A stretch of DNA of 64,000 nucleotides from Tenericutes bacterium MO-XQ (GTDB taxonomy: Bacteria; Bacillota_I; Bacilli_A; Acholeplasmatales; Acholeplasmataceae): assembly GCA_002838185.1 (NCBI GenBank), contig CP017948.1, positions 248,001 through 312,000 on the forward strand. The letters are read 5' to 3'. The notes under the pieces are model-generated. The model was not told the origin of the DNA, did not search any database, and saw nothing but the letters and a program-made list of their open reading frames with translations. Positions 26,797-35,449 of this stretch are shown here, piece by piece. The position numbers and the translations under genes were made by a program. Every line of letters begins with the position of its first letter. Within the stretch, counting starts at the first letter, position 1.

Positions 26797-27786
26797 ATGA
26801 CCATAAGAACAAGACTTTATAAACAATTGATGAATGGATTTACGTATATCATTCCACTGGTAGTTATTGGTGGAGTGTTTTTAACTTTATATGAAAGATA
26901 TGAGATATCTACTTTTTTTGATATCGGATCAACTGCATTATTTTTAGTGATTCCAATCATTTCCGCATTCATTGCATATGCCATCAGTGATAAACCAGGT
27001 TTTATTTTAGGACTTATCGGTGGTGGATTGCTTGCTACTGGTCAAAGTGGATTTTTAGGTGCAGTTTTTATGGGATTTTTCTCTGGATATTTAGTATTAC
27101 TGCTACATGTGATATTTAAAAAATTTCCGATCAGTATTAAAGGACTCATGCCAGTGTTTATTTATCCAATTATCGGTTCATTTTTTGTTTTAGGTATTTA
27201 TTTTGGTATAGAGGCTATTATTCCTGCACTCAATGGTTTTATATTAGATGTATTCACATATACAGGTGATATAGGTGTCGTTTTACTATTAATGGTTTTA
27301 TCTATCATGATGGTTTATGATTTAGGTGGACCCGTCAATAAAATCGCATATATGATTGCAATCATCACCATATTAAATGGACAACCTACCATGTTTATGA
27401 CACAAGTAATGATTGCAGGTATGATTCCACCACTTTCTATATTTATAGCATCTATCATTAATAAAAAAGCTTTTAAAGAAGAAGAACTTAACCTTGCTCG
27501 AAAAAACATATGGATGGGGTTAGCATTTATTAGTGAAGGTGCATTGTTTTTCCTTAGAAAAGATAAAGAGCTAGGTGTTGCATTTATCTTAGGTGGATTA
27601 TTATCAAGCATAAGCGTTTATATATTACAAGTCGAATCTAGCATTGCACATGGTGGGATATTATCTGTATTTTTCATAAATAGATGGATTGAATTCATCA
27701 TTATTTTACTCATTAGTAGCCTTGTTAGCGCATGGTTTGTTTTACTTATTTTAAAAATGAAAAAAAGTGAAAAAATTTCATCATAA
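26797..27786 (+). CDS. PTS fructose-type EIIC component
   Basis: Membrane channel of the PTS, 329 residues, about nine membrane segments, with the family motif DLGGPVNKIAYM near residue 170 and LGLIGGGLLATG. Start at ATG 26797 (CAAGGATTATAAAG upstream); the open frame begins earlier but inside IIB. The sugar is not known: fructose or another ketose or mannose-type sugar is possible. Confidence 0.9.
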   Translation: MTIRTRLYKQLMNGFTYIIPLVVIGGVFLTLYERYEISTFFDIGSTALFLVIPIISAFIAYAISDKPGFILGLIGGGLLATGQSGFLGAVFMGFFSGYLVLLLHVIFKKFPISIKGLMPVFIYPIIGSFFVLGIYFGIEAIIPALNGFILDVFTYTGDIGVVLLLMVLSIMMVYDLGGPVNKIAYMIAIITILNGQPTMFMTQVMIAGMIPPLSIFIASIINKKAFKEEELNLARKNIWMGLAFISEGALFFLRKDKELGVAFILGGLLSSISVYILQVESSIAHGGILSVFFINRWIEFIIILLISSLVSAWFVLLILKMKKSEKISS

Positions 27787-27790
27787 AATC

Positions 27791-27819
27791 TTTACTTATG
27801 AAATAAGCTTTGTTATAAT
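27791..27819 (+). promoter_or_regulatory. Promoter of the purine permease leader
   Basis: TTTACT at 27791-27796, 17-bp spacer, TATAAT at 27814-27819. Confidence 0.65.
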
Positions 27820-27834
27820 TAGAAAGTATTCAAT

Positions 27835-27905
27835 ATATCGTATAATCGACCAAATGTGGTGGTCAAGTTTCTACCGTGATGCCGTAAAAATCACGACTAC
27901 GATAT
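27835..27905 (+). ncRNA. Guanine-class purine riboswitch aptamer
   Basis: P1 is a perfect 8-bp helix ATATCGTA/TACGATAT. Core words of the purine riboswitch are present: TATAAT at the P1/P2 junction, AAGTTTCTACC in J2/3 and CCGTAAAA in the P3 loop. The residue before the closing P1 strand is C (GACTACG), which specifies guanine/hypoxanthine rather than adenine. GTAGAAAC (27935-27942) can pair with GTTTCTAC (27867-27874) of the core and at the same time takes half of the terminator stem, giving a clear on/off switch: guanine bound, terminator forms. Confidence 0.93.
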
Positions 27906-27938
27906 GAAAGCATCTTTTTTTATTGTTTTCATATGTAG

Positions 27939-27966
27939 AAACCACATAATCTGTGGTTTTTTTATT
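27939..27966 (+). terminator. Riboswitch-controlled terminator
   Basis: Stem AAACCACA/TGTGGTTT, loop TAATC, followed by TTTTTTATTTTTT. Its 5' arm overlaps the segment that can pair with the aptamer core. Confidence 0.88.
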
Positions 27967-28011
27967 TTTTAATATGCATATTGAATACAAAATAAAAAAA
28001 GGAGAACGAGG

Positions 28012-29397
28012 ATGGAAAAAATCAAGAAGTTTTTTAAGGTTGAACAAAGAGGTTCAACATTGACGAAAGAAATTTTAGCAGGTGTAACTATTTTCTTAGC
28101 TATGGCATACATTTTACCAGTAAATAGTTTCATGCTAGAGGCAGCAGGTCTTCCTATTGGTGGTGTGTTCTTTGCAACAGCAGTATCTGCAGCAATTGCA
28201 ACACTTATCATGGGGATTTTTGCTAACTTACCAGTAGCTTTAGCTCCAGGTATGGGTTTAAACGCATTTTTCACTTATACACTTGTTAATTTTGGATTAG
28301 GATATACACCTAAAGCAGCTTTAGCAGCTGTATTAGTTTCAGGGATCTTATTCTTAATCATTTCGTTAACTGGTTTAAGAAAAGTGATCATTAATGCAAT
28401 TCCTAAAGGATTAAAACTATCAGTTGGTGCTGGTATTGGATTCTTTATTGCATTTATTGGATTAAAGAATGCAGGTATTATTGTAGGTGATGGTGCTACA
28501 TTTGTGACACTAGGAAATCTTGCTCATCCAACAGTATTACTTGGATTATTTGGTTTAATCTTAGTTGTTGTATTATATGCACTTAAGTTTAGATTTGCAC
28601 TGATCACAGCTATCGTTTCAACAGCAGTAGTTGGACTTATCTTAGGTTTTCTTGGTGTTGATATGATGCCAGCATATGACGCTCAAGGTATGAGTGGTGT
28701 ATGGACTGGTGCAAGTGAAACAGTATTTGCAGCTTTTGGTGGTTTTAAAGAATTATTCTCTAGCTGGCAAGCATTAGCAGTTATTTTCTCACTATTATTT
28801 GTTGACTTCTTTGATACAGCAGGTACACTTATGGCAGTTGGTAATCAAGCTGGTTTAATCAATGAAGAAGGTGTTATTGAAGGTGGAGATAACGCACTAA
28901 TTGCTGATTCAATTGGTACAATCGCTGGTGCAATGTTAGGAACTTCAAATGTTACAAGTTATATTGAGTCATCTACAGGTATTGAACAAGGTGCAAGAAC
29001 AGGTTTAGCAAGTGTTGTTGTCGCTATATTGTTTATTTTATCAATCTTCTTATATCCTGTATTATCAATCTTTAATGGTGTTGTTGTAGGCGTTAATGGT
29101 TTTGGTGATGCAATCGTATATAGCCCAGTTACTGCAATGGCATTAATCATGGTTGGTACATTAATGTTTGCTCAATTAAAAGATATTGATTGGGAAGATA
29201 CAGCAATCGTTATTACTGGCTTCTTTACAATCATCGTTATGATTTTATCTTATTCAATCGCAACTGGTATTGCTGTAGGATTCATTTTCTATCCAATCAT
29301 CATGCTTGCTCAAGGTAAAGCTAAAAAAGTTAATCCTGTTATGTATGGATTAGCATTGTTATTTGTTTTATACTTTGTATTGCATTTCGCAGTATAA
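28012..29397 (+). CDS. pbuG: NCS2 family guanine/hypoxanthine permease (AzgA-like)
   Basis: Proton-coupled purine uptake protein, 461 residues, about 12-14 membrane segments. Family motifs: EILAGVTIFLAMAYILPVN at the N-terminus, LAPGMGLNAFFTYT, and FVDFFDTAGTLMAVG. The guanine riboswitch in front supports guanine/hypoxanthine as substrates. AAGGAG before the ATG. Monocistronic. Confidence 0.92.
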   Translation: MEKIKKFFKVEQRGSTLTKEILAGVTIFLAMAYILPVNSFMLEAAGLPIGGVFFATAVSAAIATLIMGIFANLPVALAPGMGLNAFFTYTLVNFGLGYTPKAALAAVLVSGILFLIISLTGLRKVIINAIPKGLKLSVGAGIGFFIAFIGLKNAGIIVGDGATFVTLGNLAHPTVLLGLFGLILVVVLYALKFRFALITAIVSTAVVGLILGFLGVDMMPAYDAQGMSGVWTGASETVFAAFGGFKELFSSWQALAVIFSLLFVDFFDTAGTLMAVGNQAGLINEEGVIEGGDNALIADSIGTIAGAMLGTSNVTSYIESSTGIEQGARTGLASVVVAILFILSIFLYPVLSIFNGVVVGVNGFGDAIVYSPVTAMALIMVGTLMFAQLKDIDWEDTAIVITGFFTIIVMILSYSIATGIAVGFIFYPIIMLAQGKAKKVNPVMYGLALLFVLYFVLHFAV

Positions 29398-29416
29398 TTT
29401 ATATATTTCATCTCTT

Positions 29417-29455
29417 AAAAGCTGTATAAGTGGATCGCTTATGCAGTTTTTTTTT
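29417..29455 (+). terminator. Rho-independent terminator of the purine permease gene
   Basis: Stem CTGTATAAG/CTTATGCAG (one G-T pair) extended by AA/TT, loop TGGATCG, then nine T. Confidence 0.88.
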
Positions 29456-29526
29456 GCGTTTGATTTGAACTTCAATATACTTTCATGATATCTTTATCTT
29501 GTTCTAAGATATAGGAGGAAATTTGA

Positions 29527-30858
29527 ATGCAACTTAAAAAAGAAATTGGTCTATTTGGTGGTATAGCAGTCATTGCTGGTATCATGATTGGATCTGGTAT
29601 ATTTGTTTTTGGTAGTTTGATTTTAACAAGAGTAGGATATGCATTAGGTTTATCATTACTTGTTTGGTTACTTGGTGGGGTAATTACTTTGTTTTCTGGT
29701 TTAACATACGCTGAACTTGGAACCATGTATCCTGAGACAGGTGGTTATTATGTTTATTTAAGAAAAGCTTATGGTAAAAAAATGGCTTTCTTAAGTGGAA
29801 CCATGAATTTTGTTTTAGCTTCTAGCGGATCGATTGCATTACTAGCTTTAGTGTTTGGAGATATACTAACTTATATTTTCCCTGGAGTTACAAGTTATGT
29901 GAAGTGGATTGCTGCATTGACTATTATTTTATTATCTGTCATTAATTATTTAGGTGTTAAGTTTGGATCTATGATTCAAAAAATATTTTTAGTTGCTAAA
30001 CTTATTCCAATTGTAGGGATCATCATTATTGGTCTATTTTTAGGAACAGAAAATGTTGTCTTAGATTTTGTGCCACAAGGCGGAGAACCGATCACTAAAA
30101 TATTTACAATGATTGGATTTGGTGTGGTTGGTACACTTTGGGCTTATGAAGGATGGACAAACTTGAATACAGTTTCTGGTGAAATGAAAAATGTATCTAA
30201 AGATTTACCAAAAGCTATCATTTTTGCAATCTCTGGAGTCACTTTAATTTATGTATTGTTTACATTTGCGATTTATCGTTTGATTCCTTTAAATGACTTA
30301 ATCGCATTATCTGGTGATGGTGCAGTCCTACCTATCCCAGCGATGATGGCTATATTTGGAAATACAGGTATGTATATTGTATTTATTGCAGTATTAATAT
30401 CAGTCTTTGGAGCGCTTAATGGTAGTGTGATGGTTTTCCCAAGAGTTTATTATGCGATGGCAAAAGATCAAACATTCTTCAAGTCATTTGAAAAAGTAGA
30501 CAAGAAATATCAAACACCAAGTGTTGCGATTTTTGGATCGATGGCGATGAGTTTATTGTTATTGTTCTTTAATGTAGAATCATTATTAACATTTGTGGTC
30601 TTTACAGGTTTAATATTTAATACTTTAATATTTATATCAGTGTTCTTATTTAGAAAACGTGAACCAAATCATCCGAGACCTTATAAAGTTTGGGGATATC
30701 CTTATGTTCCAGCGATTGCGATTGTTGGTATGGTTGGATTATTTATTGCAACATTAGTTGAAGACTTAGTGCCTTCACTCATTGGTCTTGGTGTTTTGGC
30801 AGTTGCATATTTAGTTTATACATTTATCATTGAAAAGAAGATGAAAAAAGGCGAATAA
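29527..30858 (+). CDS. APC family amino acid permease
   Basis: 443 residues, 12 predicted membrane segments. The N-terminal KKEIGLFGGIAVIAGIMIGS and GIFVFGS block is typical of the L-type amino acid transporter branch of APC. TAGGAGG before ATG. Substrate not predictable beyond a neutral or polar amino acid. Ends in a strong terminator. Confidence 0.9.
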   Translation: MQLKKEIGLFGGIAVIAGIMIGSGIFVFGSLILTRVGYALGLSLLVWLLGGVITLFSGLTYAELGTMYPETGGYYVYLRKAYGKKMAFLSGTMNFVLASSGSIALLALVFGDILTYIFPGVTSYVKWIAALTIILLSVINYLGVKFGSMIQKIFLVAKLIPIVGIIIIGLFLGTENVVLDFVPQGGEPITKIFTMIGFGVVGTLWAYEGWTNLNTVSGEMKNVSKDLPKAIIFAISGVTLIYVLFTFAIYRLIPLNDLIALSGDGAVLPIPAMMAIFGNTGMYIVFIAVLISVFGALNGSVMVFPRVYYAMAKDQTFFKSFEKVDKKYQTPSVAIFGSMAMSLLLLFFNVESLLTFVVFTGLIFNTLIFISVFLFRKREPNHPRPYKVWGYPYVPAIAIVGMVGLFIATLVEDLVPSLIGLGVLAVAYLVYTFIIEKKMKKGE

Positions 30859-30873
30859 AATCGCCTTTTTTTT
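30845..30873. terminator. Terminator shared by convergent permease genes
   Basis: Stem AAAAAGGCGA/TCGCCTTTTT with a 6-base loop; the A-run on the left makes it usable on the minus strand as well, for the uracil permease gene that ends at 30891. Confidence 0.88.
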
Positions 30874-30890
30874 ATTGCTTATTATTTATA

Positions 30891-32186
30891 TTACTTTTCT
30901 AATGCAGTTAATATTTGATTTAATACAATACCTACGATTGCTGCTAAGCTCATCTCTTTAAGTGTCGTTGATGGTGTAATGTTTATAAATGCTCCGCCAA
31001 GTCCGATGACTAACATGGTTGAAACGATAATTAAGTTCTTCATCTTTGATAAATCTGTCTTATCTTTAATAAGTACTTTGACACCGTTTGCTGCGATAAG
31101 ACCGTATAGGATAATTGTCATACCACCAATAACAGCCCAAGGAATACTCATAATGAATGCTTGGATATATCCTAAGAAACCTAGAAGAATAGCGAAGATT
31201 GCTGCTAATCCGATAACAAATACTGAACCAACTTTTGTTAAAGCGATAACGCCTGTGTTTTCTCCATAAGTTGTATTTGCTGGTCCCCCAAGTGAAGCTG
31301 ATACGAATGTTGCAATACCATCACCTAATAATGTTCTATGAAGACCTGGATTTTCGATAAAATCATTTCCTGTGATTTCCCCTAAAACCACATGATCACC
31401 AATATGTTCCGCTATGGTTACAAATGCCAATGGTGCAAACACTAGAACTTGAGAGAAGTTGAAGTCATATGTTCCGATGATGCTAAAATTTGGAACTTGG
31501 AAGAACGATACATTCTTAAATGTTTCAACTAAGTTAACTACTCCAAAAATGACAGAGAAGATATAACCAACTAAAATCGCAATAATAAATGGCACGATTT
31601 TTAAGAATCCTTTTGCTTTTGTTGTCAAGATCACAACTGTAGCGAATGTAATAAATGCAACAAGTGGAACTTTCCAAGCTGCACCTTCTAAACCGATATA
31701 TAAACCATTATCGTATAAAGGTTGCATACCTAATAGCCCAAAGTTTGTTACTGCAACTGGTGCTAATGTTAAACCAATAATGATAATCATTGGTCCAATT
31801 ACAACAGGTGGAAGTAATTTTTTTAACCAACCACTACCCACAAAGAAAATGATAAGCGCGATGATCACATAAATTATACCAACGACCATTAGACCAAGAT
31901 ACGCTGCTGAAGCACTGCCTGTAGTAACAATTGCTGCTGATATGGTTGTGATATATGCAAAACTACTACCTAAATATACAGGAACTTTACCTTTTGTACA
32001 CAAGATGTAAATGAGTGTACCAATACCACTTGCGACAAGCGCTACACCAACATCTAAGCCTGTTAACATAGGCACGAGCACTGTTGCTCCAAACATCGCG
32101 AAAACGTGCTGTAAGCTTAAAATAATCCAACTGCCAATACTTTTTGGCTTTTCATTAATACCAACTGTTAATCCGTTTTGAGTCAT
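30891..32186 (-). CDS. uraA: Uracil permease (NCS2 family)
   Basis: Proton-coupled uracil uptake, 431 residues, 14 membrane segments. Family features: LQHVFAMFGATVLVPMLTGL near residue 27, VLGEITGNDFIENPGLHRTLLGDG, and GGPANTTYGENTGVIALT. AAGGAG upstream of the ATG. A PyrR-type attenuator precedes it and pyrR is divergent, which supports pyrimidine (uracil) as the substrate rather than xanthine. Confidence 0.94.
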   Translation of the reverse strand: MTQNGLTVGINEKPKSIGSWIILSLQHVFAMFGATVLVPMLTGLDVGVALVASGIGTLIYILCTKGKVPVYLGSSFAYITTISAAIVTTGSASAAYLGLMVVGIIYVIIALIIFFVGSGWLKKLLPPVVIGPMIIIIGLTLAPVAVTNFGLLGMQPLYDNGLYIGLEGAAWKVPLVAFITFATVVILTTKAKGFLKIVPFIIAILVGYIFSVIFGVVNLVETFKNVSFFQVPNFSIIGTYDFNFSQVLVFAPLAFVTIAEHIGDHVVLGEITGNDFIENPGLHRTLLGDGIATFVSASLGGPANTTYGENTGVIALTKVGSVFVIGLAAIFAILLGFLGYIQAFIMSIPWAVIGGMTIILYGLIAANGVKVLIKDKTDLSKMKNLIIVSTMLVIGLGGAFINITPSTTLKEMSLAAIVGIVLNQILTALEK

Positions 32187-32222
32187 GAAATTCTCCTTTA
32201 ATTTTTTTTAAAGGTCGCTTAC

Positions 32223-32310
32223 AAAAAAAGACACCTAGTGGTGTCCTTTAAGAATTCGGCTCATTATAAAACATGTACCTTATTATGCTCACAGGCATAA
32301 CTTAAAGGAC
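32223..32310 (-). promoter_or_regulatory. PyrR-dependent attenuator in the uraA leader
   Basis: Minus-strand leader: the hairpin TTATGCCTGTGAGCATAA (32300-32283) carries the PyrR loop signature CCnGnGAG and is closed by an outer CCTTT/AAGG. Downstream is an intrinsic terminator, GACACC/GGTGTC (32245-32230), with a T-run at 32229-32223. Expected logic: PyrR with UMP binds the first hairpin and lets the terminator form. Confidence 0.82.
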
Positions 32311-32324
32311 CTTTACTAGTTAAG

Positions 32325-32352
32325 AGTATATCATATATTTTTTGAATTACAA
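32325..32352 (-). promoter_or_regulatory. uraA promoter
   Basis: Minus strand TTGTAA (32352-32347), 16-bp spacer, TATACT (32330-32325), placed just upstream of the PyrR hairpin. Confidence 0.65.
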
Positions 32353-32373
32353 CACATTTTTTGTAAAAAAAGT

Positions 32374-32379
32374 TATAAT
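32374..32379 (+). promoter_or_regulatory. -10 element of pyrR
   Basis: TATAAT; the expected transcription start (about 32386) falls at most 6-12 bases before the first usable start codons, so the mRNA would be nearly leaderless. No good -35. Confidence 0.5.
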
Positions 32380-32391
32380 AGGTTTGTGGTG

Positions 32392-32892
32392 ATGAAAATG
32401 AAAGAAATTATGAGTCAAGAACAATTGACAAGAACTTTAAAAAGAATGACACATGAGATCATTGAAAGATATGTAAACTTAGACGATGTGATCTTATTAG
32501 GGATTATGAATAAAGGATATCCCATATCAAAAATCATTGAGCAAAACCTTAAAGATTTTGCAGGGATTAGTGTTCCTACCTATCCGTTAGATATTAGAGC
32601 ATATAGAGATGACCTTGAAGAAAACATTGAAAAAATAAATCAAGGGTTTGATGCAAAAGACAAGACAGTGATTTTAGTTGATGATGTCTTATACACTGGC
32701 AGAACGGTAAGAGCTGCACTTGATGCAATCAATTTTCACGGAAGACCTAAGAAAATCTCACTTGCAATTTTAATTGATAGAGGACATAGAGAACTCCCTA
32801 TTAGAGCCGATTTTATCGGAAAAAACATTCCAACTTCCTTAGATGAAAAAGTGGTTGTTGATATCGATAAAAAAAGCGTAACGATTGATTAA
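32392..32892 (+). CDS. pyrR: Bifunctional pyr attenuator protein / uracil phosphoribosyltransferase
   Basis: Binds pyr mRNA leaders in response to UMP and may convert uracil to UMP. 166 residues from ATG 32392 (alternatives: GTG 32386, ATG 32398); no Shine-Dalgarno is visible. PRPP-binding motif VILVDDVLYTGRTVRAALD and the PyrR-specific LIDRGHRELPIRADFIGKNI are intact. Divergent from uraA, its likely target. Confidence 0.95.
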   Translation: MKMKEIMSQEQLTRTLKRMTHEIIERYVNLDDVILLGIMNKGYPISKIIEQNLKDFAGISVPTYPLDIRAYRDDLEENIEKINQGFDAKDKTVILVDDVLYTGRTVRAALDAINFHGRPKKISLAILIDRGHRELPIRADFIGKNIPTSLDEKVVVDIDKKSVTID

Positions 32893-32920
32893 TATTTTTA
32901 GCGATTAAACGTTAAAACTG

Positions 32921-32949
32921 TTGACATTTTCAATACAATATAGTATTAT
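32921..32949 (+). promoter_or_regulatory. Strong promoter of rplM-rpsI
   Basis: Perfect TTGACA at 32921-32926, 17-bp spacer, TATTAT at 32944-32949. Confidence 0.85.
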
Positions 32950-32955
32950 AACAAA

Positions 32956-33026
32956 GGTACATTAAAAAAAAGATATTCCACGAAAGCCCTTATTTCATGA
33001 AATAAGAATATAAGGAGAATTTGTAA
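32956..33026 (+). promoter_or_regulatory. Leader of rplM, possible L13 leader structure
   Basis: About 70 bases of untranslated leader with a hairpin CTTATTTC/GAAATAAG around 32990-33007 just before AAGGAG. Firmicutes rplM is often autoregulated through an L13 leader RNA; this hairpin fits the position, but I could not verify the family consensus. Confidence 0.4.
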
Positions 33027-33455
33027 ATGAAAACATTTATGGCAAACGAAAGCACAATTACACGCAAATGGTTTGTAGTTGACGCTGAAAACAAGACTTT
33101 AGGACGCTTGGCGACTGAAGTTGCATCTGTATTAAAAGGTAAACATAAACCTACCTACACCCCTCATGTAGACTCAGGTGATTATGTAATCGTAATCAAT
33201 GCAGAAAAAATTAATTTAACTGGTAAAAAATGGGACAAAAAAATGTATTATAGCCACTCAGGTTATAATGGCGGTCTCAAAGTTACAGCTGCTAAAGACG
33301 TTATGGCTAAATTTCCAACACGTATGGTTGAAAAAGCAATTGTAGGTATGTTACCACATACCAAATTAGGTGCTAAGATGGCTAAGAAATTATTCGTTTA
33401 TGCTGGTCCTGAGCACAAGCATGCTGCACAACAACCAGAAACATTGGAGGTATAA
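33027..33455 (+). CDS. rplM: 50S ribosomal protein L13
   Basis: Early-assembly large-subunit protein, 142 residues. Conserved [33 protein letters not shown], and [19 protein letters not shown]. Start ATG with AAGGAG upstream. Followed after 3 bp by rpsI. Confidence 0.98.
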   Translation: MKTFMANESTITRKWFVVDAENKTLGRLATEVASVLKGKHKPTYTPHVDSGDYVIVINAEKINLTGKKWDKKMYYSHSGYNGGLKVTAAKDVMAKFPTRMVEKAIVGMLPHTKLGAKMAKKLFVYAGPEHKHAAQQPETLEV

Positions 33456-33458
33456 CAC

Positions 33459-33857
33459 ATGGCAAACAATAAAGTACAATATTTTGGTACAGGACGTCGT
33501 AAGAGTTCAGTTGCTAGAGTTATTTTATCAAATGGTAAAGGCGAATTCATTATCAATGGTCGTCCATTTGAAGAATACATTCCATCAGCAGCAACTCGTT
33601 TAGATGTTACACAACCATTAGTATTAACTGAAACTGAAGGTAAATACGATATCACTGTTAACGTTAACGGTGGTGGACTTACAGGTCAAGCAGGAGCAAT
33701 CCGTTTAGGAATCACTCGTGCACTTATGGAAATCAACCCTGATTTACGTAAGATCTTAAAACCAGCTGGTTTAGTTACAAGAGACTCTCGTAGTAAAGAA
33801 CGTAAAAAATACGGATTGAAAAAAGCAAGAAAAGCTTCACAATTCTCAAAACGTTAA
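33459..33857 (+). CDS. rpsI: 30S ribosomal protein S9
   Basis: Head protein whose C-terminal tail reaches P-site tRNA. 132 residues; [14 protein letters not shown] at the N-terminus, [19 protein letters not shown], and the terminal [12 protein letters not shown]. The stop codon is the start of the apparent target duplication of the insertion sequence that follows. Confidence 0.98.
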   Translation: MANNKVQYFGTGRRKSSVARVILSNGKGEFIINGRPFEEYIPSAATRLDVTQPLVLTETEGKYDITVNVNGGGLTGQAGAIRLGITRALMEINPDLRKILKPAGLVTRDSRSKERKKYGLKKARKASQFSKR

Positions 33858-33863
33858 TTTTAC
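33856..33863. repeat. Putative target-site duplication, left copy
   Basis: AATTTTAC, identical to 35450-35457 across the ISL3-like element (TAATTTTAC if one more base is included). Confidence 0.6.
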
Positions 33864-33947
33864 GGCCCTTTAAAAAATAATGTGGCGAACACAAAATAGG
33901 GCTATAAAAAATTATATGGCAAAAAGGCCTATAAAAAATCGTATGGC
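33864..33947 (+). repeat. Left array of three degenerate 22-bp repeats
   Basis: Copies at 33864-33886, 33899-33920 and 33926-33947, each of the form GGsCyWTAAAAAAT then a 3-4 base variable part then ATGGC or GTGGC. Spacers 12 and 5 bases. Probably transposase-binding sites at the IS end. Confidence 0.75.
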
Positions 33948-33951
33948 AGTC

Positions 33952-33983
33952 AAAAGGACTCATCATTTGGTGAGTCCTTTTAT
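33952..33983. terminator. Hairpin terminator inside the left IS end
   Basis: 11-bp stem AAAAGGACTCA/TGAGTCCTTTT with an 8-base loop, T- and A-runs on both sides. It can end transposase transcription and also that of rplM-rpsI, whose own terminator is not seen. Confidence 0.75.
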
Positions 33984-34005
33984 CTTGTCATAACTCAAAT
34001 CATTA

Positions 34006-35298
34006 TCAATTTTTAAATGGTATATCTTTATTAATGCTATACATGATCCTATTTCTTAGCCTTGTAAATTTTTTTATGCCATTAGCTGTTTTAATGATTG
34101 TTTTTATTTTATTATTAGTAGATTCTATAGGTCCATTAGAAATGCGTCTATCATCATAAATCATAAATGAGTTTATGATTTCAGTTTCCCATTTCATCAG
34201 TGTATGTCCAAAAGTCCTCATTTGTGGATGTGCATGATTTCTAAAAGCTTCTATGAGGGTATAGAGTTCATCACCAGCTTCGTCATAAGTTGCTGTTAAG
34301 TTGAACTCCCTATATCTTTCTTTTAACCGATATGCAGATGATAATGTTTTATCAATTGATAGTAAATAGTTTAATATGTCTGACTTATGCCAATATCGAT
34401 TGATTTTATGAATTTTGATGTATTTGTCTGTGATATCCTCATATCCCTTCAAGAAGAAATAACTAAATTTCTTTAGCATATAATAATACATATCTTCATA
34501 AGCAGGACCACTTTTGTGTTGTTTATAAAGGTTCATCGTATCAATTCGTATCCGATCAATGGCTGAATTTAATGTTCTAATCACGTGAAATGAATCTACA
34601 GCTATTTTTGCATTTGGAAAAGAAAGTTTAATGGCGTCTCTATAAGATTCCCACATATCTATAATAAAGACTTCAACACCCGCTCTTTCTCCTTGTGAAA
34701 TGCGAGAGAAATAATCGATTAAGTAACTTTTTCTTCTTGTTGCTAGTACATCTATGATTTTATGATCTATGAAATCATAGAGCACACAAGCATATTTGTA
34801 TTTGTTCATCTTTGCTGTATAAAATTCATCAATACTAATGACTTTAGGTAGTCGTCTTCTATGGGATTCAACACTCTCATCAAATAGATTTAAAACGGTT
34901 TGAATGGACACATTGTAGTGCTCTGCGGTTGCTGTAAACGTATGATCACCTGATTTTAAATAATTTAGGATCTTTACTCTGGTATATAAACTTAGATTCC
35001 CATATGGTTTGGTAAATGGATTACATTCACTAAATGTTTTATGGCATATTTTACATCTATATCTTCTTTGATGAAATCTAATAAGACAGGGTTGATGCGT
35101 AGAAATTGAGTGTATAATCTTTTTATAAGTATATCCTAAAAAACGTAAGTCTTCAGATTGACATATTGGACATAATTGCTGTTTTGATTTTAACTTGAGC
35201 TCAATGATAAGTCTTTCTTGTTCAAGTCTTGTTTCTAATGATTCAATATCTTTTCCTACAAGATTTAAATATAATAAATCTATGGTATAATCATGCAT
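34006..35298 (-). CDS. ISL3 family transposase
   Basis: DDE transposase, 430 residues. N-terminal zinc ribbon (CPICQSEDLRFLGYTYKK; second pair in CKICHKTFSECN), helix-turn-helix (SGDHTFTATAEHYNVSIQTV), then the catalytic core with SIDEFY (first Asp), VFIIDMWESYRDAI (second Asp) and a C-terminal GPIESTNNKIKTIIKTANG (Glu) typical of ISL3. GAAGGAGG before the ATG and TATAAT about 30 bases further up on the minus strand. Appears full length. Confidence 0.94.
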   Translation of the reverse strand: MHDYTIDLLYLNLVGKDIESLETRLEQERLIIELKLKSKQQLCPICQSEDLRFLGYTYKKIIHSISTHQPCLIRFHQRRYRCKICHKTFSECNPFTKPYGNLSLYTRVKILNYLKSGDHTFTATAEHYNVSIQTVLNLFDESVESHRRRLPKVISIDEFYTAKMNKYKYACVLYDFIDHKIIDVLATRRKSYLIDYFSRISQGERAGVEVFIIDMWESYRDAIKLSFPNAKIAVDSFHVIRTLNSAIDRIRIDTMNLYKQHKSGPAYEDMYYYMLKKFSYFFLKGYEDITDKYIKIHKINRYWHKSDILNYLLSIDKTLSSAYRLKERYREFNLTATYDEAGDELYTLIEAFRNHAHPQMRTFGHTLMKWETEIINSFMIYDDRRISNGPIESTNNKIKTIIKTANGIKKFTRLRNRIMYSINKDIPFKN

Positions 35299-35373
35299 GA
35301 AAACCTCCTTCTTATAAGTTATGACAATTACTTATATTATAAAAGAGGTTTTCTTTTTTATACAAAGAAAAAA

Positions 35374-35449
35374 GGCCTTTAAAAAATCGTATGGTATACC
35401 ACATAATATTTTATAGCCTATCTCTTGCCATATAATTATTTAAATATCT
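35374..35449. repeat. Right array: one direct and two inverted copies of the same unit
   Basis: Direct copy 35374-35395 (with AAAAAATCGTATGG identical to the third left copy), inverted copies 35398-35418 and 35427-35449. The direct copy and the first inverted copy meet at the palindrome GGTATACC (35393-35400). Confidence 0.7.

Larger units (their letters stand above)
33864..35449 (-). mobile_element. ISL3 family insertion sequence with repeated terminal motifs
   Basis: About 1.59 kb with one transposase gene. Left end: three direct copies of a ~22-bp degenerate unit (33864, 33899, 33926). Right end: two inverted copies (35398-35418 and 35427-35449) plus one direct copy (35374-35395). The outermost left copy and the outermost right copy align over 23 bases without gaps (16 identities). 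AATTTTAC occurs immediately outside both ends (33856-33863 and 35450-35457), as expected for the 8-bp target duplication of ISL3 elements. Boundaries are my inference from these features. Confidence 0.7.

Noticed and set aside
33398..33655. Minus-strand open frame across rplM/rpsI
   Set aside because: Shadow of two ribosomal protein genes; no start signals or recognisable domain.
33864..33947. Short CRISPR-like array
   Set aside because: Only three degenerate units with spacers of 12 and 5 bases, and related copies at the other end of an insertion sequence; no cas genes. DUF2779 is not taken as Cas4.
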